This document shows positions 48,080-59,164 of a DNA stretch of 64,000 nt, piece after piece; the first letter of the stretch is position 1; every line of letters starts with the position of its first letter. Made by a program: the position numbers and the translations under genes. The notes beneath the pieces are model-generated. The model was not told the origin of the DNA. It worked only from the letters and a program-made list of their open reading frames with translations, and did no database searches. The DNA is from Crambe crambe (Eukaryota; Porifera; Demospongiae; Poecilosclerida; Crambeidae), in NCBI GenBank assembly GCA_963924555.1, contig OZ004583.1:992001-1056000 (forward strand), given 5' to 3'.

Positions 48080-48986
48080 TTATTTGCAAGTACTAGTAGC
48101 ACTGACGCATCTTTTTGGACGTATCTTCATCTGGACTTTTGTGAAGTAGAGATACCGTGACCCATTGTGCCAACTAGGCCTATGTGTTTGAATAGGATCA
48201 TCGTACGGTCCATTAAAGTTAGATCTGAAACAGCCGTGGTACCACCAAGCAGCTCTGATACGTCTAGCACAGTTGTTACTTGCATTATCACGATCTGGAG
48301 TGTTGAAGGGTCTCCCATTGTGATAGGCCATTGGATTAAATGTACTTCCCACTCCCTTGAACTGTCCAATGGTCAGCTAGTAGTTAGTTTCAGCCCCACC
48401 CACTTTGAACAGCTGATACGTCCAGACTATGAATGGTTCTGTTCCATTCCCAATCTCAATATACAGTTCCACGTCCTCTCGTGTGGTGAGACAGTGAATC
48501 TTTTCCAGTCCGTACCAAAATTCTCCCTCCAGATCTCCAAAGCCACTCACATAGTCAGTCCAATTGCGATCGAAGTTGACAGAGCCATTGATCCTATGCT
48601 GGATGACCAACCACTTTCCTCCGTCTGTCTCCATGTCACAACGAGCAAATAATTGCCTGTTTGAAAGCTGGAAGCAACATTGCAGACATCTGGTATTTCA
48701 TGGCTGCCAGATTTCACAGGTGGAATTAACTCTTTGATCTAGAATAAAAATTAAATGATGCATTATATAAACACTACATTCTATACTCTAATTTTGGAGA
48801 ATTCATTAGCCTTTCTAATATAGCTGCACATACCTGACAGCAGTCATAAAATGCAGCACCAGAACAACTTCCTCTCAAAGTTGTCAGATCTTGCAGCAAC
48901 TTTTGGTAGTTAGTAGCACAGTTAGTGGGAACACCTTGTGCATGGGCAAGAAGGAAAGTTGCAATAACAATGCTGAGAATACTCAT
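48080..48986 (-). pseudogene. FReD pseudogene (F11-type), third copy
   Basis: Exon 1 (48834-48986) is intact with a good donor. Exon 2 (48080-48738) has a 7-bp deletion before LFARCDM, shifting the frame, and a CAG-to-TAG stop in NYQLTIGQ (about 48376). These lesions differ from those in the copy at 10527. TATA retained at 49062-49069. Confidence 0.85.
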
Positions 48987-50227
48987 GGTGAGGTAGCAGG
49001 TAAGGACTTTCTAGCTCTTAAAATCTCCAGCTAGTTCTACTAGAGATCATGAAAATGACTCTTTTTATAGTCGTGGACACACAACCTGTTGGTATCATAA
49101 TGACCACACCCACCAACTGTCCTGGCAGTATTGTAACAATATGATGGCATTGGGTGCATGTGTCCATTGACCAGTTCATTGAGCAGGTCCATGCACGCAT
49201 GCGTATTCTTATTGCATAATGTGATTGACGTAATCTTTTATAATGCATTTATGGACATCATCAGTGTGATAAAATCAACCATCACATGATGGCCTGTTGC
49301 ATTATTGGATGAGTTGAATGTCATAGCACGATTATCATAGGTGTGACCATATCAAGAAAGAGTTGATTTAGACACTATACTCTCTGGATGTCCATTATTG
49401 GATCGTATCACTCTTTTATCATCATAGACATTGCGTTTATGAAGTCTGTAATCTCTTTGTACACAGTGTGGACCAATAGTGATATATTCTGAGTGTACCA
49501 TGCAAACCATCACTTTATTATGATATCAAGTTCAAAACCTTTATAATAGCTAGCTATACTCATACACAGTATTTCAATCACCAGAACCCACACTTATAGG
49601 CATAGCTAGCTATTTGACCTCACCTGATATCATGAAGAATGTTATACTAGTGTACACCAATACTCAACTATCTTTGCGAGATAAATCATCCAATTCCTTC
49701 ACCTCTATACTACTGTTTCTTCTGAAGCACTGAACAGACCCATGTTGATTGGAGTATATGAATTACTAACCAGTAGTTTCTTGTTCAGTTAGTGGGAACA
49801 TTTTGAGCATGTGCAGAAAAATGAGTAATCTGCATCTTGAGTGACTAGAATCAGTAAACTCAACTCCTTTTTATAGTCACATAGCAATTATCCTGGCAGT
49901 TTTGTAACTCTTAACTAACTGGGTGTGTATGTCAGTTGCTCTCATATCATGTGCATGTGTGCGTGATGTGATAGACAACAAGGTGTGATACTTGATCTAT
50001 TTATAGGTTTATATGATGACATCATTGCATTAGTCAAGTCAAATAACAATGCGTGTTATGTATCACTAGTGCACTTACCAGTTGAGTCATATATAAGTGT
50101 GCAAAGTGTTTTGATACTCACACTTCCTTTAAAAATATTTTCACTCCCATAATGATTAAAATGATAGCTAAAGCTCTAAAACACAAAAACAGTTTTTAAT
50201 TTGAGTCCTCAAGTTATTGATGAGACA
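48987..50227. other. Intergenic with relic exon 1
   Basis: Promoter blocks of the preceding pseudogene, exon-1 debris at about 49735-49870, and TAGCAATTATCC and ATTTTCACTCCCATAATG flank motifs. No gene. Confidence 0.45.
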
Positions 50228-51103
50228 TTATTTGCAAGTACTGGTACTGACACTGCATCTCTTTGGACGTATCTTCATTTGAATCTTAGTGAACTTGACA
50301 TATCTTGATCAGTTAGGAAAAGAAGATCTATAGTTGCCATTGAGTCTGGCAAAAGTACAACCGTTGTGCCACCACGCACCTCCTTCTGTTACAACACAGT
50401 TTCTACCCCTACGATCATTATCACAGTCTGGAGTGCTGAAAGATGCTCCATTGCTATGGGCCATTGCATTATATGCACTTCCGACTCCCTGGCCTTGTCC
50501 AATGGTTAGTTGGTAGTTGGTTTCAGCCCCACCCACTTTGAACAGTTGGTAGGTCCACATGGTTTGGGTCCATTCCCAAGTTCAATACGCAGTTCCACAT
50601 CCTCTCGTGTGGTGAGACAGTGAATCTTTTCCAGTCCGTACCAAAATTCTCCCTCCAGATCTCCAAAGCCACTCACATAGTCAGTCCAATTGTGATAGAA
50701 GTTGACAGAGCCATTGATCCTACGCTGGATAACCAACCACTTTCCTCCATCTGTCTCCATGTCACAATGAGCAAATAACTTCACATTGCCTGTTTGAAAA
50801 CTTGGAGCAACATTGCAGACATCTGCTATTTCATAACTGCCAGAATTCACAGGTGGAAATATCTCTTTGATCTAGAATATATTAGCTAATTACAAACACT
50901 ACATTCTATACTCTGATTTTGGAGAATTCATTAGCCTTAGCTGCACATACCTGACAGCAGTCACGGAATCCAGCACCAGAACAACTTCCTCTCAAAGTTG
51001 TCAGATCTTGCAGCAACTTTTGGTAGTTAGTAGCACAGTTAGTGGGAACACCTTGTGCATGGGCAAGAAGGAAAGTTGCAAGAACAATGCTGAGAATACT
51101 CAT
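50228..51103 (-). pseudogene. FReD pseudogene (F4-like pocket)
   Basis: Exon 1 (50951-51103) is intact. Exon 2 (50228-50871) has a small frameshifting deletion at IVWTYQ (GGTCCACATGG) and a 9-bp deletion producing a stop after SSFPN. The pocket NCVVTEGGAWWHNGC is close to F4. TATA at 51179-51186. Confidence 0.85.
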
Positions 51104-51567
51104 GATGAGGTAGCAGGTAAGGGCTTTCTAGCTCTTAAAATCTCCAGCTAGTTCTACTAGAGATCATGAAAATGACTCTTTTTATAGTCGTGGACACACA
51201 ACCTGTTGGTATCATAATGACCACACCCAGCAACTATCCTGGCAGTAGTTGAGCAGGTCCATGCATGCATGTGTATTCTTATTGCATATTTTTAAAATGC
51301 AATATATGAGTGTGATTATATGATGACATCATTGCATTAGTTAAGTCAAATAACTGTGAATGTGTGCATTAATAAAATTAATGATGTTATGCTGATGTCG
51401 TTGCATCACTGAGTCATCAAAAGTGTGCTTTTGATACTTTGATACTCAAATTATGACACTTCCTTTTAAAAATATTTTCACTCCCATAATGATAGCTAAA
51501 GCTATGAAACACATCAAAACAGTTTTTAGTTTGAGTCTTCATACATAGTTAAGTTATTGATGAGACA

Positions 51568-52432
51568 TCATTTGCAAGTACTGGTACTGACACTGCATCT
51601 CTTTGGACGTATCTTCATTTGAATCTTTGTGAACTTGACCGCTTTTGATCCATTGTGCCAGCCAGGATTAGAAGATGTATAGTTGCCATTGAGGTCGGCA
51701 TAATGGCAACTAGTGTACCACCATGCACCTCCAACTGAAACAGCACAGTTGCCACTGTTGCCATCATTATCACGGTCTGGAGTGGTGAAAGACCTTCCAT
51801 TATGATAGGCCATTGCATCAAATGTACCTCCCATTCCCTGGCCTTGTCCAATGGTTAGTCGGTAGTTGGTTTCAGCCCCACCCACTTTGAACAGTTGGTA
51901 GGTCCAAACAATGGATGGTTTGGGCCCATTCCCAAGTTCAATACGCAGTTCTACGTGCTCTCGTGTGGTGAGACAGTGAATCTTTTCCAGTCCGTACCAA
52001 AATTCTCCCTCCAGATCTCCAAAGCCACTCACATAGTCAGTCCAATTGCGATAGAAATTGACAGAGCCATTGATCCTACGCTGGATGACCAACCACTTTC
52101 CTCCGTCTGTCTCCATGTCACAACGAGCAAATAATTTCAAATTGCCTGTTTGAAAGCTGTAAGTAACATTGCAGACATCTGCTATTTCATAACTGCCAGA
52201 ATTTGCAGGTGGAAATAGCTCTTTGATCTAACATTGAAGATACACTACATTCAATAAGGTCAAGTCTGGCTACACATACCTGACAGCAGTCACGGAATGC
52301 AGCACCAGAACAACTTCCTCTCATAGTTATCAGATCTTGCAGCAACCTTTGGTAGTTAGTAGCACAGTTAGTGGGAACACCTTGTGCATGGGCAAGAAGG
52401 AAAGTTGCAATAACAATGCTGAGAATACTCAT
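51568..52432 (-). CDS. Secreted fibrinogen-domain protein F13
   Basis: Exon 1 52280-52432 (51 aa, stalk LRGSCSGAAFRDCCQ), 52-nt intron, exon 2 51568-52227 (219 aa plus stop); 270 aa. The pocket reads NCAVSVGGAWWYTSC, YADLNGNYTSSNPGWHNGSKAV: Tyr replaces the His of WWH and Lys replaces Arg of GSR. Framework METDGGKW, GQGQGMGGTFD. TATA at 52512-52519. Confidence 0.9.
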
Positions 52433-53242
52433 AGTGAGGTAGCAGGTAAGGACTATCTTACTAGCTCTTAAAATCTCCAGCTAGTTCTACTAGAGATCAT
52501 GAAAATGACTCTTTTTATAGTTGTGCATACACAGCCTGTTGGTATCATAATGACCACACCCAGCAACTGTCCTAGCAGTGTTGTAACAATATGATGGCAT
52601 TGGGTGCATGTGTCCATTGACCAGTTCATTAATTAGTTGAGCAGGTCCATGCACGCATGTGTATTCTTATTGCATAATGTGATTGACGTAATCTTTTATA
52701 ATGCATTTATGGACATCATCAGTGTAATAAAATCAACCATCACGTGATGGCCTGTTACATTATCGGATGAGTTGAATGTTATGCTATGATTATCATAGGT
52801 GTGACCATATCAAGAAAGAGCTGATTTAGACACTAAGCTGGACTTCCATCATTGGAGCTTTCGTTATTATAAACATTGTGTCATGCTTGTTGAAGTCTTG
52901 CCATGGATGCATTAAAGACTAGCTGTGCCACTATGCACCTCCATCATGAATTATTCATGTATGTATAGCTACATTATACTTCTAAGGAGTGTTGAACAGA
53001 TTTAGTGACTTTATGGATGGTTGCTATTTCCCAATCTTGTACACTGACTGGAAACTGATGAGCTGTGGTACGTATATTAGTTAACTGGGTGTGTTCGCAT
53101 GTCAGAGTTTGCTCTCATGTAGTGTGTATGTATCATTAATGATGTTTTTGACTTCAAAGTGCAGCATTGATTTTTCATGTTACTATTATTATGATGATGT
53201 CATTGCATCATCCTGCTATATTTAGATTTCTTGCTGCTATTA
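52433..53242. other. F13 upstream region
   Basis: Close copy of 33221-34030 with the same promoter blocks and mobile-element insertion point. No gene. Confidence 0.5.
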
Positions 53243-54487
53243 ATCAGAGAGTGCGGTAGCACTCTCTATGTAGGGATGACGCGGACGGCCGCGCGCGCCG
53301 CCTATAGACTAATACAAAAGTGAAATTCTAGTTCCCCCACTTAGACCTAACAAAAGCTACTGTGAATGATTATCCAGCCTACTAGAGCCTACTACAATCA
53401 GTCTACACTAAGACCCACTATAATTGGGTACTCAGGAATGTACATTATCAGCAACCACAAAACAAACCACGTGTGACGGTATGACGTTTCATAACATTCA
53501 CGTGAACAACTATTACAATTTTAAATTCTGTCGCTAAAATTATCTGAGACATGAACAACGAAGGATTATGGCCCTCCGCGAAATTCGCAAAGTGTCATCA
53601 CAGTGCCACACCCACCAATGACGTTTCTAGGCAATGTTTTGGGAGGAGATGAGCCAGAAAACCAGTTGATATCTCTAATTCTGGACAGGTAGGAGTTACT
53701 ATGGTAGTATAATACTATAGTATAGTATTGAGGTCAGGGATGATGTCATCCAAAAATGAAGTGCCACTGACCTTTTGCTGCACGTTGCACAGTCTACTGA
53801 AAATTGGGAAAATGGACGGAGAAGAAGAAGGCCGTGTAGCAAGGACGTTATAAGCCTAAAGCCATTAGTCATAGAGGGCCAACTATAGTATGCAGTGATA
53901 CTAGTGGGTCTAATCTAGACTGCTGTGAAGCTATAAAAGATTTGAAGTTAGTTTTGAGTATACCAGTTCGTGGTTAAAAAGTGGTGTTTTTGTCACTATT
54001 TGTGACCGTGTATCTCGAAGCACGAGTAGGATACTGAAAAATTTCAAAGGTATGTTGAAATATAAAACATGGACTACCTCTCAGCAAAGAGTCAAGATCA
54101 GGAAAGCGTTTGCTGCAACTTGCACAGTCAACCCAAGTCACCGCCCTCGAGTAAATTCACCTCTAGAACTGCCTCGTTTTTCGATGGACTATTCAAGTAA
54201 AGCGCCATTTAAGCGGCGTAGGTTATAGATCAACTATTATTTTTGTTGTTATTGAAATAAGAAACGATAAAATATGATAGAATGAAAGTTATGATATAAA
54301 ATATATAGACATATTGAATGAGCAAAACGTGTCCTATTGCTTAATACAAGCCTTTTCCCCGCGAGTTGTAACCTTTGTACCTTGCTCTTAGCGTAGACTG
54401 CAATGTGCAGACCAAGTTTCAGGACCAGGGAGCTTACCGTTTCAGAAATACGGCAAGCAAGTAAATCGCTGGATTCTTCTTCTTCTC

Positions 54488-54530
<43 letters not shown>
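53243..54530 (+). mobile_element. 1.3-kb non-autonomous element with terminal hairpin and ATT-repeat tail
   Basis: Left end ATCAGAGAGTGCGGTAGC forms a hairpin, followed by ATGTAGGGATGACGCGGACG. The right part (TTTCAGGACCAGGGAGCTTA to TTCTTCTTCTCT) ends in an (ATT)n tract of about 45 bp. Short versions at 34031 and 34271 define the same ends. No long frame: an Asn-rich one is only the ATT repeat. A Helentron/HINE-like class is possible but unproven. Confidence 0.65.
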
Positions 54531-54531
<1 letters not shown>

Positions 54532-54539
54532 TTAGACAC

Positions 54540-56140
54540 AAGCTACAGCTATGATTTCTGAATAAATCCACTCCAAATTCTACGAACTACGATCTTTCCT
54601 ACTCGTTCATCCTCGAAAGAGTCGATGAAAAAGGAGACACTACGGAGCACAGCACTCGACTAATTCAATTAGGAAGCCATCTTTTCTATAATACGCATGC
54701 GCATGTATTTGATATCCAATTATTCGAAATTATAATATTACTCAGCTGTCTCCAGCTAGCTAGCTAACTAACTAGATAATGATGATAGACTACTGTATCG
54801 ACTCGGGGATTTAGATTCACCACGGTAGACTCTATTCAGCATCTTCGACCTCCAAGTATAGCTCAACAATAACACAACACCTTGACTCCTGATAAATATG
54901 ATTGGGCTGCTGTGCTATTCTTCTTCTTTCATCTGTCCCTGCATAGAAGAATGAACTCTTATACATAGCTAAAACCATAAAAGAGAGGAAAAAAAGACCA
55001 GGAACAAGTAAGGGAAAAAGCATTTCGTGAAATGAAAAAAGATGTAGGGATGACCACTGCTCAAACAAGCTAGTCTTTTAAGAAGACTAGGAATGCCTCG
55101 GCACTTAAGTGCAACCTCTATTTAATTTTAATTTTAAATGTTTTATAGTGAATACGACGTGACAGTGGTATATAAGAGCCGATAAAGATACACTGAGGAT
55201 CACCGGCTTGAAACCAGAGTCCTACAAGGATGATTGGCTGAACACTCATGGGCATAATTAATGAAAAGTGTGGGGGGTTGTGGGGTCAAATGTTTCTACA
55301 AAATGTTGCCAAAATATTTCTCTCAGCTTCTTTTCTGTGGAGAGTTCCAAATAAAGCACACTGAGCAACATGGCTTATTATTATTGTAGTAAGATTAGTA
55401 TTTACACACTATTCTTGCTGTTCAACTGTCGCTTAATGGTTATTCTCAGCATAGCTTGATTGAAGTATGTGTACTGGATTCTCTCATTGTTTGGAAGCCT
55501 CAAAGTCTTAGTTCTGAGATTCTCCTTCACCATGGCTCTCTCTTTGACACTTCAAACGAAGCACTAGTTCGTGTACCTTGCAATCTCTGTTGTTTTTGTT
55601 CACTGCTGTCTTTTAGTCAGTTCTCTGCATGTGATAATGGGCTTGATTTGTTGGCAAAGACGGCCAAGAATCATCAGTACTAGAGTTATCGCGTAGTAAC
55701 TGCGAGCCTGAGCTGAGCCTGTCTGTTTGTCCTTAGTACTTTGTCTAGCTAAATTAATGCACGTGCTCGATACGCATCATCGTGCATCATTGCGCGTGCG
55801 CGTGAAACGTACCACCATCGCCGATCATAGTCGCTTCCAGCACTGCGCCTCGGCACTTCGGTGCCGAGGCAAAAAGTAAGGAAACAAGAAGGATGGAAAT
55901 GGGATCAATCTTTGTTCTGTATATCCAGCCAACAATCCCTACATATACGTACATTACTACACTATAATCTGAAGCTACCCGACGTATAATTATGTAGGGA
56001 TTGTTGGCTGGATATACAGAACAAAGATTGATCCCATTTCCATCCTTCTTGTTTCCTTACTTTTTTGAGCAGTGGTCATCCCTACATCTTTTTTCATTTC
56101 ACAAAATGCTTTTTCCCTTATATATATATTATAATTACTA
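54540..56140. mobile_element. Nested inverted-repeat region
   Basis: An outer pair of about 57 bp (55008-55065 and 56064-56121, around CATCCCTACATC) encloses about 1 kb. An inner fold-back (arms 55871-55945 and about 55993-56064) has a loop of about 47 bp. A 24-nt hairpin with a 10-bp stem and TTCG loop lies at 55847-55870; half of it is repeated at about 55094. A minus frame 54832-55068 with a hydrophobic run overlaps the outer repeat and is probably not a gene. Confidence 0.65.
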
Positions 56141-56143
56141 TGA

Positions 56144-56434
56144 CTATGTCATGAGTGTCAGCTTCAGTCCATTGAGAAACCAGAGGAGTTTGTTTTACGT
56201 CAAGTAAACCCTTATTGGTGCCATATTAAGGGCCAGAAAGCATGTGAAGAACTTGCAAAGAACAATAACATGTTAGCCTTATCATGGCTTCTTCACCAAT
56301 ATTTTGATGGCTTAAATCTTATCAATGAGCCCAGTGGACAGATTGGAGTACCTCAAATTGCAATAAACTATGTTCCACATCAGTTCACTGTGAAGATATG
56401 GTTGGTAATCCCAATGTTAAACGAATACGAGTGA
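56144..56434 (+). pseudogene. Orphan coding-like exon or gene fragment
   Basis: An open frame of 96 sense codons runs to TGA at 56432-56434 with no good start codon. It has protein-like composition (EKPEEFVLRQVNPYWCHIKG, then LALSWLLHQYFDGL and IGVPQIAINYVPHQ). I do not recognise the family. It may be an exon of a neighbouring or transposon-derived gene, or a dead fragment; no partner exon was seen. Confidence 0.4.
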
Positions 56435-56494
56435 CTCGACTACTATAGAGTGCTGTACAGATACTAGCTATATCTAAAGTGGTTGGTGAGTGGC

Positions 56495-56932
56495 TTAAGC
56501 ATACTTCCCAACTGTCCCGAAACGTCCGGGACAGCCCCGGATTTATCAGCTCTGTCCCGTCCCGCCACGGAAGTGTAAACTGCCTATTGTTTGTCCCGGA
56601 AGCTCGTTTTTACTAGCTACAGACTACAGTAGTTTGTTTACTTAACAGCATAACCAGTCACTAATGAATGCACCACACCGACTGCAGTGACTGCACCAGC
56701 ATTCAGACAATGCAGTAAGCTAAGACAGCTGCATGTATCAATCAACAGTGCACAAGGTCCAATATCCAGTTCATGAAAACTGTTCTTCTCCACAGTTCTT
56801 GAGTCCTTCTGTCTTCAGTCAGTGGCCAGAATATGGGCGTGGTACAGGGGCGGGACTTCAAAGTAGGTGTGACTTGTGGTAGAATTTAGTGTCCCTGAAG
56901 TTAATTTCTCAAAGTTGGGAACTATGCTTAAA
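56495..56932. mobile_element. TTAA-flanked short element
   Basis: TTAAGCATACTTCCCAACT at the left and its inverted match AGTTGGGAACTATGCTTAA at the right bound about 438 bp with no coding frame. TTAA at both ends is the target duplication of piggyBac-type transposons, so a piggyBac-derived MITE is plausible. Confidence 0.6.
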
Positions 56933-57026
56933 TTAGGTAGTGAAAAAAAAAATTGTGATACTAGATATTAGCAACAGCTATAGCTAACATAATTCAGTTT
57001 TTATGTTGTAATGATTTTAGGCATCA

Positions 57027-58757
57027 TTACATACTGCATCGCTTTGAACGTATCTTCATTTGAATCTTTGTGTACTTGACAGATCTTCCGTTTACGTACA
57101 GGTCAGGCCTTGAAGACGCATACCTTGCATTGAGGTTAGCATGATAACAGGCACCGTACCACCATGCGCCATGGCCTTGTATTATAGCACAGTTATGGGC
57201 AGGGTCCAGATCATTATCACGATCTAGAGTAGTGAAAGACTTTCCATTATGATAGGCCATTGGATCAAATGTGCCACCCACTCCCTGTCCCTCTCCAATG
57301 GTTAGTCGATAGTTAGTTTCAGCCCCTCCCACTTTGAACAGTTGATAAGTCCAGACTAATGATGGCCTGGGCCCATTCCCAAGTTCAATACGCAGTTCCA
57401 TGTCTTCTCGTGTGGTGAGGCAGTGAATTTTTTCCAGTCCATACCAAAATTCTCCATTTAGATCTCCAAACCCATTTACGTATTCAGTCCAATTGCGATA
57501 GAAGTTGACAGAGCCACTGAACCTTCTCTGAATGACCAACCACTTCCCCCCGTCTGTATCCATGTCACACCGAGCAAAGAACTTATTGTTATCCGTTTGA
57601 AAAGTCACAAGAACGTTGCACATATCTGCTACTTCATAAGTGCCAGATTTCGCTTGTGGGACTAGTTCCTTAATCTAGCATAAAGTCATTATAATCATAA
57701 ACAGGTAATCAATAGTCAGCCTTCCCCTAAATGCAGCGTGTGATTCACTTTTTCATGTCAAAAATCTCACGATCCACTCATTGTAGCTAGTAGAAAAAGA
57801 GAGTCCTATATAAGTAGCTACCTGTATTATGGCCATGTAACTAGTCAGGGGGGTGCATTCTCACATACGTACTATGTAACTAACTATATTATTCCTAAAA
57901 GTGTCCTGGTTATGGTTGGTATGAGTGTGTGTAGCTATATTATAGTAAATCACCTAGCTAGCTAGCTTAGAGTTAGTATAGTAAATCACCTAGCTAGCTA
58001 GCTTAGAGTTAGTATAGTAAATAACCTAGCTAGCTAGCTTAGAGTTAGTATAGTAAATCACCTAGCTAGCTAGCTTAGAGTTAGTATAGTAAATCACCTA
58101 GCTAGCTAGCTTAGAGTTAGTATAGTAAATCACCTAGCTAGCTAGCTTAGAGTTAGTATAGTAAATAACCTAGCTAGCTAGCTTAGAGTTAGTATATAAC
58201 CTAGCTAGCTAGCTTAGAGTTAGTATAGTAAATCACCTAGCTAGCTAGCTTAGAGTTAGTATAGTAAATCACCTAGCTAGCTAGCTTAGAGTTAGTATAG
58301 TAAATCACCTAGCTAGCTAGCTTAGAGTTAGTATAGTAAATAACCTAGCTAGCTAGCTTAGAGTTAGTATAGTAAACCACCTAGCTAGCTAGCTTAGAGT
58401 TAGTATAGTAAATCACCTAGCTAGCTAGCTTAGAGTTAGTATAGTAAATCACCTAGCTAGCTAGCTTAGAGTTAGTATAGTAAATCACCTAGCTAGCTAG
58501 CTTAGAGTTAGTATAGTAAGTCACCTAGCTAGCTAGCTTAGAGTTAGTATAGTAAATAACCTAGCTAGCTAGCTTAGAGTTATTGTGGAAGACAATTGAT
58601 ATACCTGGCAGCAGTCATGGAATGCGGCTGTGACACAGTTCTCTTTAAGTGTCTTTACATCTCGTAGTAACTTTTGGTAGTTCCCTGCACAGTCGGTTGG
58701 AACGCCTTGTGCATGCGCTAAAATGTAAGTTACTGCGACAATGCTGAGAAGCATCAT
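57027..58757 (-). CDS. Secreted fibrinogen-domain protein F14 (divergent subgroup)
   Basis: Exon 1 58605-58757 (51 aa, MMLLSIVAVTYILAHA signal peptide, stalk NCVTAAFHDCCQ), intron 930 nt, exon 2 57027-57674 (215 aa plus stop); 266 aa. The framework differs from F1-F13: [35 protein letters not shown]. The loop reads LDRDNDLDPAHNC. The pocket AWWYGACYHANLNARYASSR keeps the classical CHxANLN motif better than the others. The C terminus is SKRCSM. This is the only intact member of the type seen as dead copies at 23029, 25857, 28768 and 31545. No TATA box near the ATG. The intron is filled by a minisatellite. Confidence 0.88.
57940..58583. repeat. 36-bp minisatellite in the F14 intron
   Basis: About 18 tandem copies of a 36-bp unit (AGTATAGTAAATCACC, then TAGCTAGCTAGCTTAGAGTT). 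Variation is low (TCACC or TAACC; one unit shortened). It lies wholly within the intron and ends about 20 bp before the exon-1 donor. Confidence 0.9.
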
Positions 58758-59164
58758 GTTTTTTTTAGGGTTCTAGCCTAAAGTGTCCCTACAGTTTTGC
58801 TACAGAGAGTACTGCTCCTTTGAAGTGGCAAAGGCCACTAAGTTCACCATAGTGGTTTATACCATAATGTAGCTTGTGGTTTATACCCTGGTTTATAGTG
58901 CTAAGCTTACTATAGTGGTTTATACCAATCCTGATTCATCTTGAAGTAAACAAGTGGTACTTAAAAAAAGCATTTAACTATAGCTAATAATGATGTTATT
59001 CATGCTACAGGGGATACTGAACAATAGACAAAAAAGCATTTTTTTGCTGGCTAGCTACAACATTATGTGGTTGATATCTGAAGCATTTGAACTGGATGTG
59101 ATGGGGAAGTTACATGATTCAGAACTACTGCTACAATAAGGTTTAGCTTGACCTCATCTCATGT
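58758..59164. other. Intergenic
   Basis: Contains a repeated GTGGTTTATACC motif (about 58850-58930). No gene or clear promoter box. Confidence 0.4.

Noticed and set aside
54249-54539. Asn-rich frame
   Set aside because: It is the translation of an (ATT)n microsatellite at the end of a mobile element.
55456-55683. 75-codon plus-strand frame as a small Cys-containing gene
   Set aside because: No signal peptide, homology or splice context, and it lies inside a nested inverted-repeat element.
57940-58583. Regular 36-bp repeats that could look like a CRISPR array
   Set aside because: Units are directly adjacent with no unique spacers, in a eukaryotic intron; a minisatellite.
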